Shown here piece after piece: positions 57,153 through 64,000 of a stretch of DNA of 64,000 nt. The position numbers and the translations under genes were made by a program. The notes below the pieces were generated by a model. It was not told where the DNA came from and made no database searches. It was given only the letters and a program-made list of their open reading frames with translations. Where the stretch lies: NCBI GenBank assembly GCA_900318565.1, contig ONLD01000016.1, forward strand, positions 1 to 64,000. Reading direction: 5' to 3'. The stretch's first letter is position 1; the number at the start of each line of letters is the position of its first letter. The stretch is from an uncultured Bacteroidales bacterium. Its GTDB lineage: Bacteria > Bacteroidota > Bacteroidia > Bacteroidales > UBA932.

Positions 57153-57880
57153 AACGTATCATTGTAATTATCGCGGCCCTCGCACTCTGTCTGCAGGGAT
57201 TCTGCCAGCCGCGCCTGGTCGCCCACCGCGGCGGCCGTTATGAAGCAGATGAAAACACGCTGCCCGCGTTCAGCACTGCGCTCAAGGCAGGCATAACCGG
57301 CTACGAACTCGACGTGCACCGTACCGCCGACGGCCACTACGTCATAATGCACGACGAGGATATCTCGCGTACGGTCAACGCCGCGGGCATCATAGAGAAG
57401 ATGAAATTCAAGGACCTCCGCGCCCTGCGCACCAAGAAAGGCAACAAAATCCCGACGCTCGACGAGGTGCTCAAGCTCTTCGGCAACTACGCCCGGGATG
57501 TCTATAAAGCCATTACCGAAGCCTGCCCCAAAGGCTCGCTGTACCTGTTCTCTTCCTTCGACACCAGGGTCCTGAAACTGCTGCACGGGAGCCATCCCGA
57601 CGCCACCCTGATGCTGATTACCGGCAAGGGAATGAGCGAAGAGCTCCGCGCCATCGCGGCCGAAGTCGGCACCAAGCGCGTGGCCTGCCACCGCACGAGG
57701 ACTACTCTGGAAGAGATGAACAAGGCCCACAAGGAAGGATTCATCGTCAACCTATGGCCCAACGGCACGGTCGAGGACGTGGTCCTGTCCAACGCCCTTG
57801 GGGCCGATTTCATCTGCACCGACACACCCCGCGAAATCTCCCGCCTCATCGATGAAGGACGGTTCAACATAAAGAAGTAG
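57149..57880 (+). CDS. GDPD-like protein with a shortened core
   Basis: A 243-residue exported protein (signal peptide 1-19) of the glycerophosphodiester phosphodiesterase family: LVAHRGGRYEADENTLPAF (catalytic His-Arg), GYELDVHRTADGHYVIMHDE (metal-binding Glu-Asp, second His), and VNLWPNGTVED near the end. The usual third motif (Glu-x-Lys on strand 3) is not visible; LDEVLKLFGNYARDVYKAI goes straight to the next helix, so about 30 residues seem to be missing. Activity may be lost or changed. Translation is coupled to the phosphoesterase (ATGA overlap). Confidence 0.85.
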   Translation: MKRIIVIIAALALCLQGFCQPRLVAHRGGRYEADENTLPAFSTALKAGITGYELDVHRTADGHYVIMHDEDISRTVNAAGIIEKMKFKDLRALRTKKGNKIPTLDEVLKLFGNYARDVYKAITEACPKGSLYLFSSFDTRVLKLLHGSHPDATLMLITGKGMSEELRAIAAEVGTKRVACHRTRTTLEEMNKAHKEGFIVNLWPNGTVEDVVLSNALGADFICTDTPREISRLIDEGRFNIKK

Positions 57881-57881
57881 T

Positions 57882-58226
57882 ATGGCCGAAAACGACTGGA
57901 AATCCCGACTCGGAGTGGTGTATTCCACCAATCCGGACTTCAAGTACGAGACCGCACGGGAAGAAGAGCAGCAGACCCTTCCTCCCGAACGCCAGAAGCT
58001 TATCGTACGAATAGACCGCAGGCAGCGGGCAGGCAAGCAGGTGACGTTGGTGGAAGGTTTCGTGGGCCGGTCCGAAGACCTGGCGGCCCTGGCCAAGACG
58101 CTCAAGACCCGCTGCGGCGTGGGCGGCACGGCAAAGGACGGGGAAATCACCATCCAGGGCGACCTTCGGGACAAGGTGACCGCCCTGCTGCAAGGTATGG
58201 GTTACAACGCAAAAAGAGGCAACTGA
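57882..58226 (+). CDS. SUI1/eIF1-like translation factor (YciH type)
   Basis: A 114-residue protein of the eIF1/SUI1 fold. IDRRQRAGKQVTLVEGF and the following LKTRCGVGGTAKDGEITIQG carry the conserved basic strand and the CGxGGT loop of YciH-type proteins, which bind the small ribosomal subunit and affect initiation fidelity. An acidic N-terminal extension (about 1-35) is usual in Bacteroidota. It starts 1 bp after the GDPD-like gene and ends 3 bp before DUF4271. Confidence 0.93.
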   Translation: MAENDWKSRLGVVYSTNPDFKYETAREEEQQTLPPERQKLIVRIDRRQRAGKQVTLVEGFVGRSEDLAALAKTLKTRCGVGGTAKDGEITIQGDLRDKVTALLQGMGYNAKRGN

Positions 58227-58229
58227 GCG

Positions 58230-58934
58230 ATGCCGGAGCTGTTCAAGGGAGGAATTCTGGAGATGTCCACGGAGCCGCTGCTGCCTGCCGGGGCGGTGGA
58301 GCCGTGGAGCGCCTACCCGCTGAACCGCGTCGCAGTAGTGCTCACCATCGTGCTGCTGATAGTCGAGCTGCTGGACTACTTCCGGGTGTTCCCGCATCTG
58401 CTGCGCTGCCTTCCGAGGTGGAAGGGCAACGTGGAGCTGGAGCACAGCGTCAGCCTCGCCCGCACACGCAACACCGTGGCTCTTGTCGCGGCGCTGATAT
58501 TCGTGCTCACAGCGGATTATTTCTCGCTTGTGGCGCCATCTTTCCGCCTGCAGGTGCCGCCGGAATGGAGGCTTGTCGTGTGCGCCGGGCTGCTGGCAGG
58601 GATGATTATTGTGCGCCGCCTGTGCTATCTTGCCACCCCGATGCGCAGCCGCACGAGCGAGTTCGCCTCCACGATGCGGCACACCATTTATAATTATCTT
58701 ATCTTGCTGGTCAGCTTTATGCTTCCGAGCGCACTTTTGCTGGCGGCCATAGGTATGGACCTCAGTGCAGCGAGAACGGTTTTAATCGCCGAAATAGCTG
58801 TGTTTTACTTGGTTCACCTCATCCGCTCAAGTCAAATTTTGCACTCGCGTTATGGTAGTTTGGCAACAATTTTGTATCTTTGCGCCCTCGAAATTTTGCC
58901 TGTAGGCATTTTGATTTTCGTGTGTACGCTATGA
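58230..58934 (+). CDS. DUF4271 membrane protein
   Basis: A 234-residue protein with about six hydrophobic segments. SRYGSLATILYLCALEILPV at the C-terminus is the DUF4271 signature. The family is restricted to Bacteroidota, and the gene usually precedes hemD as here; its function is unknown. An internal ATG (58263) is a possible alternative start. It overlaps hemD by 4 bp. Confidence 0.87.
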   Translation: MPELFKGGILEMSTEPLLPAGAVEPWSAYPLNRVAVVLTIVLLIVELLDYFRVFPHLLRCLPRWKGNVELEHSVSLARTRNTVALVAALIFVLTADYFSLVAPSFRLQVPPEWRLVVCAGLLAGMIIVRRLCYLATPMRSRTSEFASTMRHTIYNYLILLVSFMLPSALLLAAIGMDLSAARTVLIAEIAVFYLVHLIRSSQILHSRYGSLATILYLCALEILPVGILIFVCTL

Positions 58935-59665
58935 AGATACTTATATCGCAAAAAGAACCTTCAAACCTCAACGCCTATAAAGCGCTGGAAGAAAAGTATG
59001 GCGCAGAGCTTGAGTTCCATCCTTTTTTCCTGATCGAACCCCTATCCGCCAAAGAATTCCGTAGCCAGCGCATAAATCTCCCCGACTACACGGCTATCGT
59101 GTTCTCCTCCCGCCACGCTATCGACGCATACTTCAAGATGTGCGATGAGATGCGCTTCAAGGTGCCTGAGACTATGAAATATTTCTGCACCACCGAGCTG
59201 GTTGCTCTTTACCTGCAGAAGCACGTTGTCTATCGCAAGCGCAAGATTTTCTTCGGGGACGGTTCGGTCCAGTCCATCGTGGCCCAGATAGGTCCGAAAC
59301 ACAAAGGCGAAAAGTTCCTCATCACCACTTCCGCCGAAGCCAATACCGATCCGGTCCGCTCGCTTTTCGAAAAGGCGGGTCTGGATTTCACGGTGTCGGT
59401 GATGGTGAAATCAGTGCCCCAGGACCTTTCCGGCATCAACCTGGCGGACTACGGCGCACTCGTGCTCTACAATCCCTACGATCTTAAATCGCTGAAAGCC
59501 AGCTTCCCCGAATTCGAGCAGGGCAGCCTTTCCTTTATCACCTACGGCAAGAGCATCGCCAAGGCCCTCGAGGAAGAAGGTCTCAAGATTGCCGTCAAGG
59601 GCGGTCCCAATACCGATATTCCCTCCGCATCGAAGGCTATCGACGTCTTCCTTGGCGGAGAATAA
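58931..59665 (+). CDS. hemD: uroporphyrinogen-III synthase
   Basis: A 244-residue protein of the HemD family, which closes hydroxymethylbilane into uroporphyrinogen III in heme/corrin synthesis. MKILISQKEPS at the start, IVFSSRHAIDAYFKMC and the VLYNPYDLKSLKASF and FITYGKSIAKALEEEG segments fit the two-domain fold. Sequence is weakly conserved in this family, and support also comes from the standard DUF4271-hemD-rnpA order. The start at 58931 overlaps the DUF4271 stop; the longer frame is discarded. Confidence 0.88.
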   Translation: MKILISQKEPSNLNAYKALEEKYGAELEFHPFFLIEPLSAKEFRSQRINLPDYTAIVFSSRHAIDAYFKMCDEMRFKVPETMKYFCTTELVALYLQKHVVYRKRKIFFGDGSVQSIVAQIGPKHKGEKFLITTSAEANTDPVRSLFEKAGLDFTVSVMVKSVPQDLSGINLADYGALVLYNPYDLKSLKASFPEFEQGSLSFITYGKSIAKALEEEGLKIAVKGGPNTDIPSASKAIDVFLGGE

Positions 59666-59670
59666 ATACA

Positions 59671-60018
59671 ATGGCGGCAACGCTTCCTAAGACAGAAAGA
59701 CTGTCCTCAAAGACGGCCATTGGCCGTTTGATGGACGGAGGCAGGTGGAGTCAGACACCCCACCTGAGGTGTTGTTGTCTTAGCGGCAACGGGCTGGAAT
59801 TCAACCGTATAATGGTCTCGGTGCCCAAGCGCAACTTCAAGCGCGCGGTGCGCCGCAACCTGCTCAAGCGCCGCCTGCGAGAATCCTACAGGATGCAAAA
59901 GGACCTGCTTGGCCCCGGCCACGACCTGCTTTTCGTTTACACTTCTGCCGAGATTGCCGAATCCGCGGTGATACGGGAAGAAGTGGCATCGGTACTTGAA
60001 AGAATTGCCGGGCGATGA
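59671..60018 (+). CDS. rnpA: ribonuclease P protein component
   Basis: A 115-residue basic protein, the normal size, that assists the RNase P RNA in tRNA 5' maturation. [12 protein letters not shown] at the start and [20 protein letters not shown], followed by LRESYR, are the RnpA RNA-binding signature. It lies 5 bp after hemD and overlaps yidD by 4 bp, as is usual for this gene pair. Confidence 0.95.
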   Translation: MAATLPKTERLSSKTAIGRLMDGGRWSQTPHLRCCCLSGNGLEFNRIMVSVPKRNFKRAVRRNLLKRRLRESYRMQKDLLGPGHDLLFVYTSAEIAESAVIREEVASVLERIAGR

Positions 60019-60254
60019 GCGCAGGACAAATCATAAAAAGGGTGCTGTCGGCGCCGTTCATCCTGCTGATCCACTTCTACCGGTTCTGCATCTCTCCCTT
60101 CACGCCGCCGTCTTGCCGCTTCACCCCGACCTGCTCGCAGTACGCCCTCGAGGCCTTCCGCAAGTACGGTCCGCTGAAAGGCGGCTGGCTCTCGCTCAAG
60201 CGCATCCTCCGCTGCCACCCCTGGGGCGGCTCCGGCTACGACCCCGTACCGTAG
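60015..60254 (+). CDS. yidD: YidD membrane protein insertion efficiency factor
   Basis: A 79-residue protein of the YidD family, which aids membrane insertion through Yid[16 protein letters not shown] is the family signature, followed by [12 protein letters not shown] at the C-terminus. An N-terminal amphipathic helix associates with the inner membrane. It overlaps rnpA by 4 bp. Confidence 0.96.
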   Translation: MSAGQIIKRVLSAPFILLIHFYRFCISPFTPPSCRFTPTCSQYALEAFRKYGPLKGGWLSLKRILRCHPWGGSGYDPVP

Positions 60255-60262
60255 TTCTGGTC

Positions 60263-60380
60263 AGCGGCCGGCAGGCTGGAGACCGGGAACCGTGGCCGCG
60301 TGAACGGGAGGGGCCCACAAGCGGAGCGCAGTGGGAGGGATGAGCAAAGCGAAGTTCCCGGTCTCAGCCTGTCGGCCGCT
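60263..60380. repeat. dispersed palindromic element, copy 2
   Basis: The left arm (60263-60290: AGCGGCCG, CAGGCT, AGACCGGGAAC) and its inverse on the right (60353-60380: GTTCCCGGTCT, AGCCTG, CGGCCGCT) pair over about 27 bp with two small bulges. The core AACCGTGGCCGC and GTGAACGGGAGGGGCCC matches copy 1 at 56193-56271. It lies between convergent yidD and yfhO-like genes and may also act as a terminator in both directions. Confidence 0.75.
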
Positions 60381-60389
60381 TCCTGGAAA

Positions 60390-62786
60390 CTACTTCTTTC
60401 TAACGAGAGAATAAGCCACGGAGCCCAGCACAAGCAGGATAAGGAGGATGGAACAAGCCCTCGAAGCCGCCTCGCCGCGAGCGTAAGAAGCAGGCTCGAA
60501 ACTCATCACCACGCGGTGCTCCCCGGCCGGCAGCTGAATGCAGCGCAGCAGCCCTCCGGCCACGGTCCCAAGCGAATCCGACCCGCCGGAATACAACTCC
60601 ACGGGAAGCTCGGTCCCGTCTTCCAGACGCGCCACCCATCCCGCAGGATAATACACTTCGCTGAACACTCCGAGACCGCCTTCTGATGAAGAATAACTGT
60701 ACTCCATACGGTCGGGAGCATAGGAATCCAGCCGGATCTGCTCTCCGGTAGCCTCGAACCAGGCATTCCCGCGCGCATAAGGATAGCGCAGCGGCGGATT
60801 CTCGTCGCCCACGATGATATAGCGGCAGTTCAGCGAAGAAAGGCTCTCGAGGTAAGGCAGCGCAGCCTCGGCCTCGGAGACGGTCCTCGCCTCGCCTATA
60901 GCCTTTGTAAGGCTTGCAAGGTCGCCCTGGATACGGGAATCGATATATTCCTGGTAGCGCTGAAGCTTGGCGGGAGAATAGCCGCCTATGTTCTTGTGCC
61001 AGTAAGAAGGATGGGAATCGTTGAACACGTTGACCGTGAGGTCGAGCACCCTGTACGAAGGGTCCTTGTCCTCGAGTATCATCTCGTCCACCGGCCGCTT
61101 GTCAAACTGGCTCCCAAAGGCCTTCGGACTTACGAAATCGTCCTCCCCCAAGTACCTCTTGTCCAGAATAAACAAGTCGGCAAGCACCAGCAGGCAGACA
61201 AGCCCCGCAGCCACGCCGCGATGGTTTCCGCGCCCGGACACACCCCAGAGCAGCAACCCCGCCGACGCCGCCACGAGCAGCACCGAACGCAGCGTGTCCG
61301 CCCAGAGCAGCAACTCCCGGTCGGCGGCAAGAGCCTCGAGAAGGATATCAGGCTGCCCGGCATCCGAAGCGCCGGTGAACGTACCGGTAAGCGTCTGAAT
61401 CAAAGCGAGCAGCAGCATAAGCCCGACGGTCACGCCGCCGGCGGTCATCACCTGCCTGCGCAGCTTCCCCGGCTCCTCGCCGCTCTTCACGATACCGTCC
61501 AGCATAAGGAAGCCCAGCACCGGCAGCGTGAACTGCAGCACCACGAGAGCCATCGACACCGTACGGAATTTATTGTAGAGCGGCGCTATTGCGAAAAACA
61601 GCTTGGTAAACCACAGGAAATGGCTGCCCAGCGCCAGCAGCACAGCGAGCAGCGAAGCCGCCACGACCCACCACTTGTCGCGTCCCTTCCAATACATAAG
61701 CCCCAGGATGAACAGGAACACGGTCACCGCACCCATATACATAGGTCCCGCCGTGAACGGCTGCGGGCCCCAGTAGGTAGGAAGGTGCTTGCGGACCTGC
61801 TGCAGATTGCCCTGCCCTGCGCGCCGAAGCAGGGCCACAGTCTGGGAATCCATCGGCAGCTCTCCGGCGGAAGCCCCGCCGTTGTAATTGGGAATCATCA
61901 GGTTAGGGAGCTCCTCCCAACCATACGACCACGCAGTGGCGTAGGCAATGTCCAACCCGCCGGAACCCTTGCCGGAGCCGTCCTTCTGGGAGGAGCCGCC
62001 GCGCATTGAGTAAGGAGTATATTCCCAGGTGGGAAGGAGTTTGATGGCGTTGGTGCCTATGCCGGCGAGCCCAGTAAGGAGCAGCAGCGCGGAGGCCGCG
62101 AAAAAGCCCTTCAGGGACTGCCTGCGCCGCAGGAGCGAAATGAACAGCACCACCACGTAAATCAGTATCATCAGCGCCAGATAGTAGGAAATCTGGGGAT
62201 GGTTGGCCTTGATCTGGAAAGAGAGTGCGAGCCCGAAAAGAGCCGCGCCCAGAGCCGTCAGAGCCCATTTACGGCTGCCTTCGGAAGTCGCCTTGCGGTA
62301 GGTGAACACCATAGCGGCAAACACCCACGGCAGGAACGCAAGGGCCTGCATCTTGGTATTATGGCCCACCTGGATAATCTGGATATTGTAGGCGCAGAAA
62401 GTCACGGCCACGGCGCCGCCGGCAGCCACCAGCGGGCTAATGCCCAGCGAAAGCATCAGCAGAAAGGCGCCCAGCAGCGAAATGAAGAGGTAAGTAGCCG
62501 GCCTCTTGCCCGTCAGAAGCAGGTCATAGAGGGTCTGGGTCCAGTCGCCCTTGGTAGAGCTCTGGATAGATGTGGTGGGCATACCGCTGAACATAGAGCC
62601 CGTCCAGGCGGCGGGGGCGGCGGGATGCGCCTTGTCCCATTCCAGCTTCTCGTGGCTCATTCCCTGCCAGCCGGATATATCGCTCTGGTTCACTATCTTG
62701 CCGCTCAACAGTTCGGGCACGAATGCGTATGACAGCACCAGGAAGCCCAGCACTATTCCAAGACAAATCAGCAGATTCTTCTTCAT
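60390..62786 (-). CDS. YfhO-family membrane protein
   Basis: A 798-residue protein with about 12-14 transmembrane helices and a large soluble part near the C-terminus (about 560-760), ending in a last helix and a basic tail (YSLVRKK). The start (MKKNLLICLGIVLGFLVLSY) and GMSHEKLEWDK are typical of Bacteroidota YfhO proteins, which are GT-C-fold glycosyltransferases acting on lipid carriers in Gram-positive relatives. The role here is inferred from the family only. It follows the CpXC gene by 4 bp on the minus strand. Confidence 0.88.
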   Translation of the reverse strand: MKKNLLICLGIVLGFLVLSYAFVPELLSGKIVNQSDISGWQGMSHEKLEWDKAHPAAPAAWTGSMFSGMPTTSIQSSTKGDWTQTLYDLLLTGKRPATYLFISLLGAFLLMLSLGISPLVAAGGAVAVTFCAYNIQIIQVGHNTKMQALAFLPWVFAAMVFTYRKATSEGSRKWALTALGAALFGLALSFQIKANHPQISYYLALMILIYVVVLFISLLRRRQSLKGFFAASALLLLTGLAGIGTNAIKLLPTWEYTPYSMRGGSSQKDGSGKGSGGLDIAYATAWSYGWEELPNLMIPNYNGGASAGELPMDSQTVALLRRAGQGNLQQVRKHLPTYWGPQPFTAGPMYMGAVTVFLFILGLMYWKGRDKWWVVAASLLAVLLALGSHFLWFTKLFFAIAPLYNKFRTVSMALVVLQFTLPVLGFLMLDGIVKSGEEPGKLRRQVMTAGGVTVGLMLLLALIQTLTGTFTGASDAGQPDILLEALAADRELLLWADTLRSVLLVAASAGLLLWGVSGRGNHRGVAAGLVCLLVLADLFILDKRYLGEDDFVSPKAFGSQFDKRPVDEMILEDKDPSYRVLDLTVNVFNDSHPSYWHKNIGGYSPAKLQRYQEYIDSRIQGDLASLTKAIGEARTVSEAEAALPYLESLSSLNCRYIIVGDENPPLRYPYARGNAWFEATGEQIRLDSYAPDRMEYSYSSSEGGLGVFSEVYYPAGWVARLEDGTELPVELYSGGSDSLGTVAGGLLRCIQLPAGEHRVVMSFEPASYARGEAASRACSILLILLVLGSVAYSLVRKK

Positions 62787-62790
62787 ACTT

Positions 62791-63378
62791 TCAGCGTAAA
62801 AATTGTTCTACCCAACCCCTGTCCACCGTAGCGAGCCCCTGCACGGAGGCGCTGACGGCCGGGTTGCGGCGCACTATGGCGCAGCAGTCTTCATAGACAT
62901 TGAATCCCACGGCCAGCATCTGCATCGCGCCGTCTTCGGGATAGGTGAGGATGATGTCGTGGTCGGCACCGTCGAGGCGCAGGAACTTAAGGTCCACATC
63001 CTTCCCCATCTCCTGCCGGGTCACGAACTTGCAGAATTCCATCGGCACGTCGTCCAGCCCGGCTTCGAAAATCTTGACTTTCTCTATGAGGCTTCCAACG
63101 TCTCCCACGAGCCTCCCCTGCGTTCCTTCCAGCCCTTCGATGTCCAGCCGGCGGTCGGAAAGGCATACCAGCAGATGTTCGTCCCTGTACACCACGGGAG
63201 TCGTAATGAGTTCGCGCTGCCCGCACTCCGGGCACTCGCGGATAAACACTTCCCCGCCCGTCACTTTGGCGCGCAGGCCCGGGTCGGCGCCGCAGTCGAT
63301 AAGGCGGTAGGCGTCAGCCTGATACACGGCTCCGCAGCGGGAGCACTTAAAAGAGACGGCGGTCTTTACGGAACTCAT
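62791..63378 (-). CDS. CpXC-domain protein
   Basis: A 195-residue cytosolic protein with two Cys pairs near the N-terminus (FKCSRCGAVY, IRECPECGQRE) that should bind one zinc ion, followed by an alpha/beta domain (about 60-190). The layout fits the CpXC family, whose function is unknown. It overlaps the upstream glycosyltransferase stop by 4 bp and precedes the yfhO-like gene by 4 bp, so all three are probably one transcript. Confidence 0.75.
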   Translation of the reverse strand: MSSVKTAVSFKCSRCGAVYQADAYRLIDCGADPGLRAKVTGGEVFIRECPECGQRELITTPVVYRDEHLLVCLSDRRLDIEGLEGTQGRLVGDVGSLIEKVKIFEAGLDDVPMEFCKFVTRQEMGKDVDLKFLRLDGADHDIILTYPEDGAMQMLAVGFNVYEDCCAIVRRNPAVSASVQGLATVDRGWVEQFLR

Positions 63379-64000
63379 AGCACTTTTGATAGTTGTTCGG
63401 TCAGGGAAAGACGGGAATACTTCTCTATATTTCCCTCCAGCGGGCCGTCTTCCCCGGCAAGATGGCGCTCCCAGGCGCTTTCGATGAAGTTGCGCACAGG
63501 TTCTGTCCGGTCCCAGTCATACATCACCCCGGCTCCGGCATCGCTCAACACGGTGGCGGCGGCTCCGCCCTCCTGGCCTATTCCCAGCACGGGACGACGG
63601 GCGGCGAGGTACTCGAAAATCTTGCCCGGAAGGGCTTTGGCGTACTCAGGCTCGTCGCGCAGGGGCAGCAGCAGCACGTTGGCGCTGCGCTGCAGCTCCG
63701 TGGTCTTGAAATGCGGCAGATATCCGAGGTCCTCGACATTGTCCTGCAGCCCCCTCATCTTCAAGGCCTCGAAGATCTCCACGTCGGTCTTGCCGGCAAG
63801 GCGTATCCTCAGCTGGCTCTTGAAATTGCGGTCCTCGGCGCACTTGCGGGCGAGGGTGTCCCAGAGGCGCAGCGGGTTGCCGTCGGAGGCGAAAAGCCCG
63901 GTATGCACAAGAGTGAAGCGGTCCTTCGGCAGGGCGGCGGGGGACGATGCGAAGTCGTCCGTGTCGAAACCGTTGGTGATAAGATACACGGGGGTGGATG
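63375..64000 (-). CDS. glycosyltransferase, C-terminal part (cut by window edge)
   Basis: The visible 208 codons continue past the right edge; GTG at 63989 is inside the gene, since STPVYLITNGFD is an unbroken family strand. FTLVHTGLFASDGNPLRLWD, the LRIRLAGKTDVEI strand, LPLRDEPEYAKALPGKIFEY and GIGQEGGAAATVL match the nucleotide-sugar-binding half of GT-B (GT4-like) glycosyltransferases; the Pro-Gly-Lys-Ile/Phe-Glu-Tyr segment is typical. It probably adds a sugar to a surface polysaccharide. The acceptor-binding half lies outside the window. Confidence 0.85.
   Translation of the reverse strand, partial: STPVYLITNGFDTDDFASSPAALPKDRFTLVHTGLFASDGNPLRLWDTLARKCAEDRNFKSQLRIRLAGKTDVEIFEALKMRGLQDNVEDLGYLPHFKTTELQRSANVLLLPLRDEPEYAKALPGKIFEYLAARRPVLGIGQEGGAAATVLSDAGAGVMYDWDRTEPVRNFIESAWERHLAGEDGPLEGNIEKYSRLSLTEQLSKVL

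Noticed and set aside
58875..58882. TATCTTTG inside DUF4271 as a promoter for hemD
   Set aside because: The nearest TTTG is at the wrong spacing and the bases encode a conserved DUF4271 segment, so the match is probably coincidence.

Overview
The window is chromosomal DNA from a GC-rich member of the Bacteroidales (phylum Bacteroidota). The evidence is the 5' end of a 16S rRNA gene at the left edge (minus strand), repeated use of the Bacteroidota promoter (TTTG or TTGG, 19 bases, TAnnTTTG), and the gene families: a TonB-dependent receptor with a DUF4249 lipoprotein, DUF2723, DUF4271, DUF4234, OstA-like, YfhO, GH20/GH2/GH106 glycosidases and the gene order DUF4271-hemD-rnpA-yidD. The protein set suits a glycan-degrading host-associated anaerobe, but the species cannot be fixed from this sequence.

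Layout. 0-6 kb: 16S start and promoter, a small beta-barrel-like secreted protein, then a minus-strand unit of two tandem GH20 hexosaminidases and a polysaccharide flippase. 5.9-12.4 kb: a lone SdhC/FrdC cytochrome b and a three-gene outer-membrane operon (TonB receptor, DUF4249 lipoprotein, MG2/plug-like protein). 12.4-13.9 kb: pyrH-frr and a strong bidirectional terminator. 13.9-19.1 kb: an overlapping operon dus-lpxK-GH2 beta-galactosidase. 19.1-19.6 kb: tRNA-Ser(CGA), hairpins and a 110-bp symmetric element. 19.6-30.9 kb: galE and then a tightly overlapping series surA, ostA-like, OPT transporter, pepT, S1/P1 nuclease-SGNH fusion, BASS transporter. 30.9-33.5 kb: trmB, a hemerythrin-LuxR regulator, queH carrying an in-frame palindromic insert, and tRNA-Leu(GAG).

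33.5-40 kb is an accessory zone. It holds a second copy of the 110-bp element, pieces of at least five decayed genes, a DUF1349 lipoprotein, a tocopherol-cyclase-like protein with a DUF4234 membrane protein, a TPR-LuxR membrane regulator and small secreted proteins. 40-49.2 kb: a HAD lipoprotein, an EEP-family protein, a BIG2 lipoprotein, a serine hydrolase, a lipocalin-like lipoprotein, a DUF2723 glycosyltransferase-like membrane protein and a CNNM/HlyC-type protein. 49.2-52.6 kb: a GH106-like rhamnosidase. 52.7-53.9 kb: two unrelated tandem-repeat arrays (51-bp and 52-bp units) with no convincing gene. 53.9-56.1 kb: NfeD-like protein, flotillin and a small HTH protein. 56.3-60.3 kb: phosphoesterase, a shortened GDPD protein, an eIF1-like factor, DUF4271, hemD, rnpA, yidD. 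60.4-64 kb: YfhO, a CpXC protein and a glycosyltransferase cut by the window edge.

The least explained features are the repeats: the exactly 110-bp nested-palindrome element (two copies, each near a tRNA gene), the 52-bp stem-loop array, the alternating 51-bp array, a palindrome family with a shared core at 56.2 and 60.3 kb, and a palindrome inserted in frame in queH. No prophage, CRISPR array or recognised antiviral system is visible.
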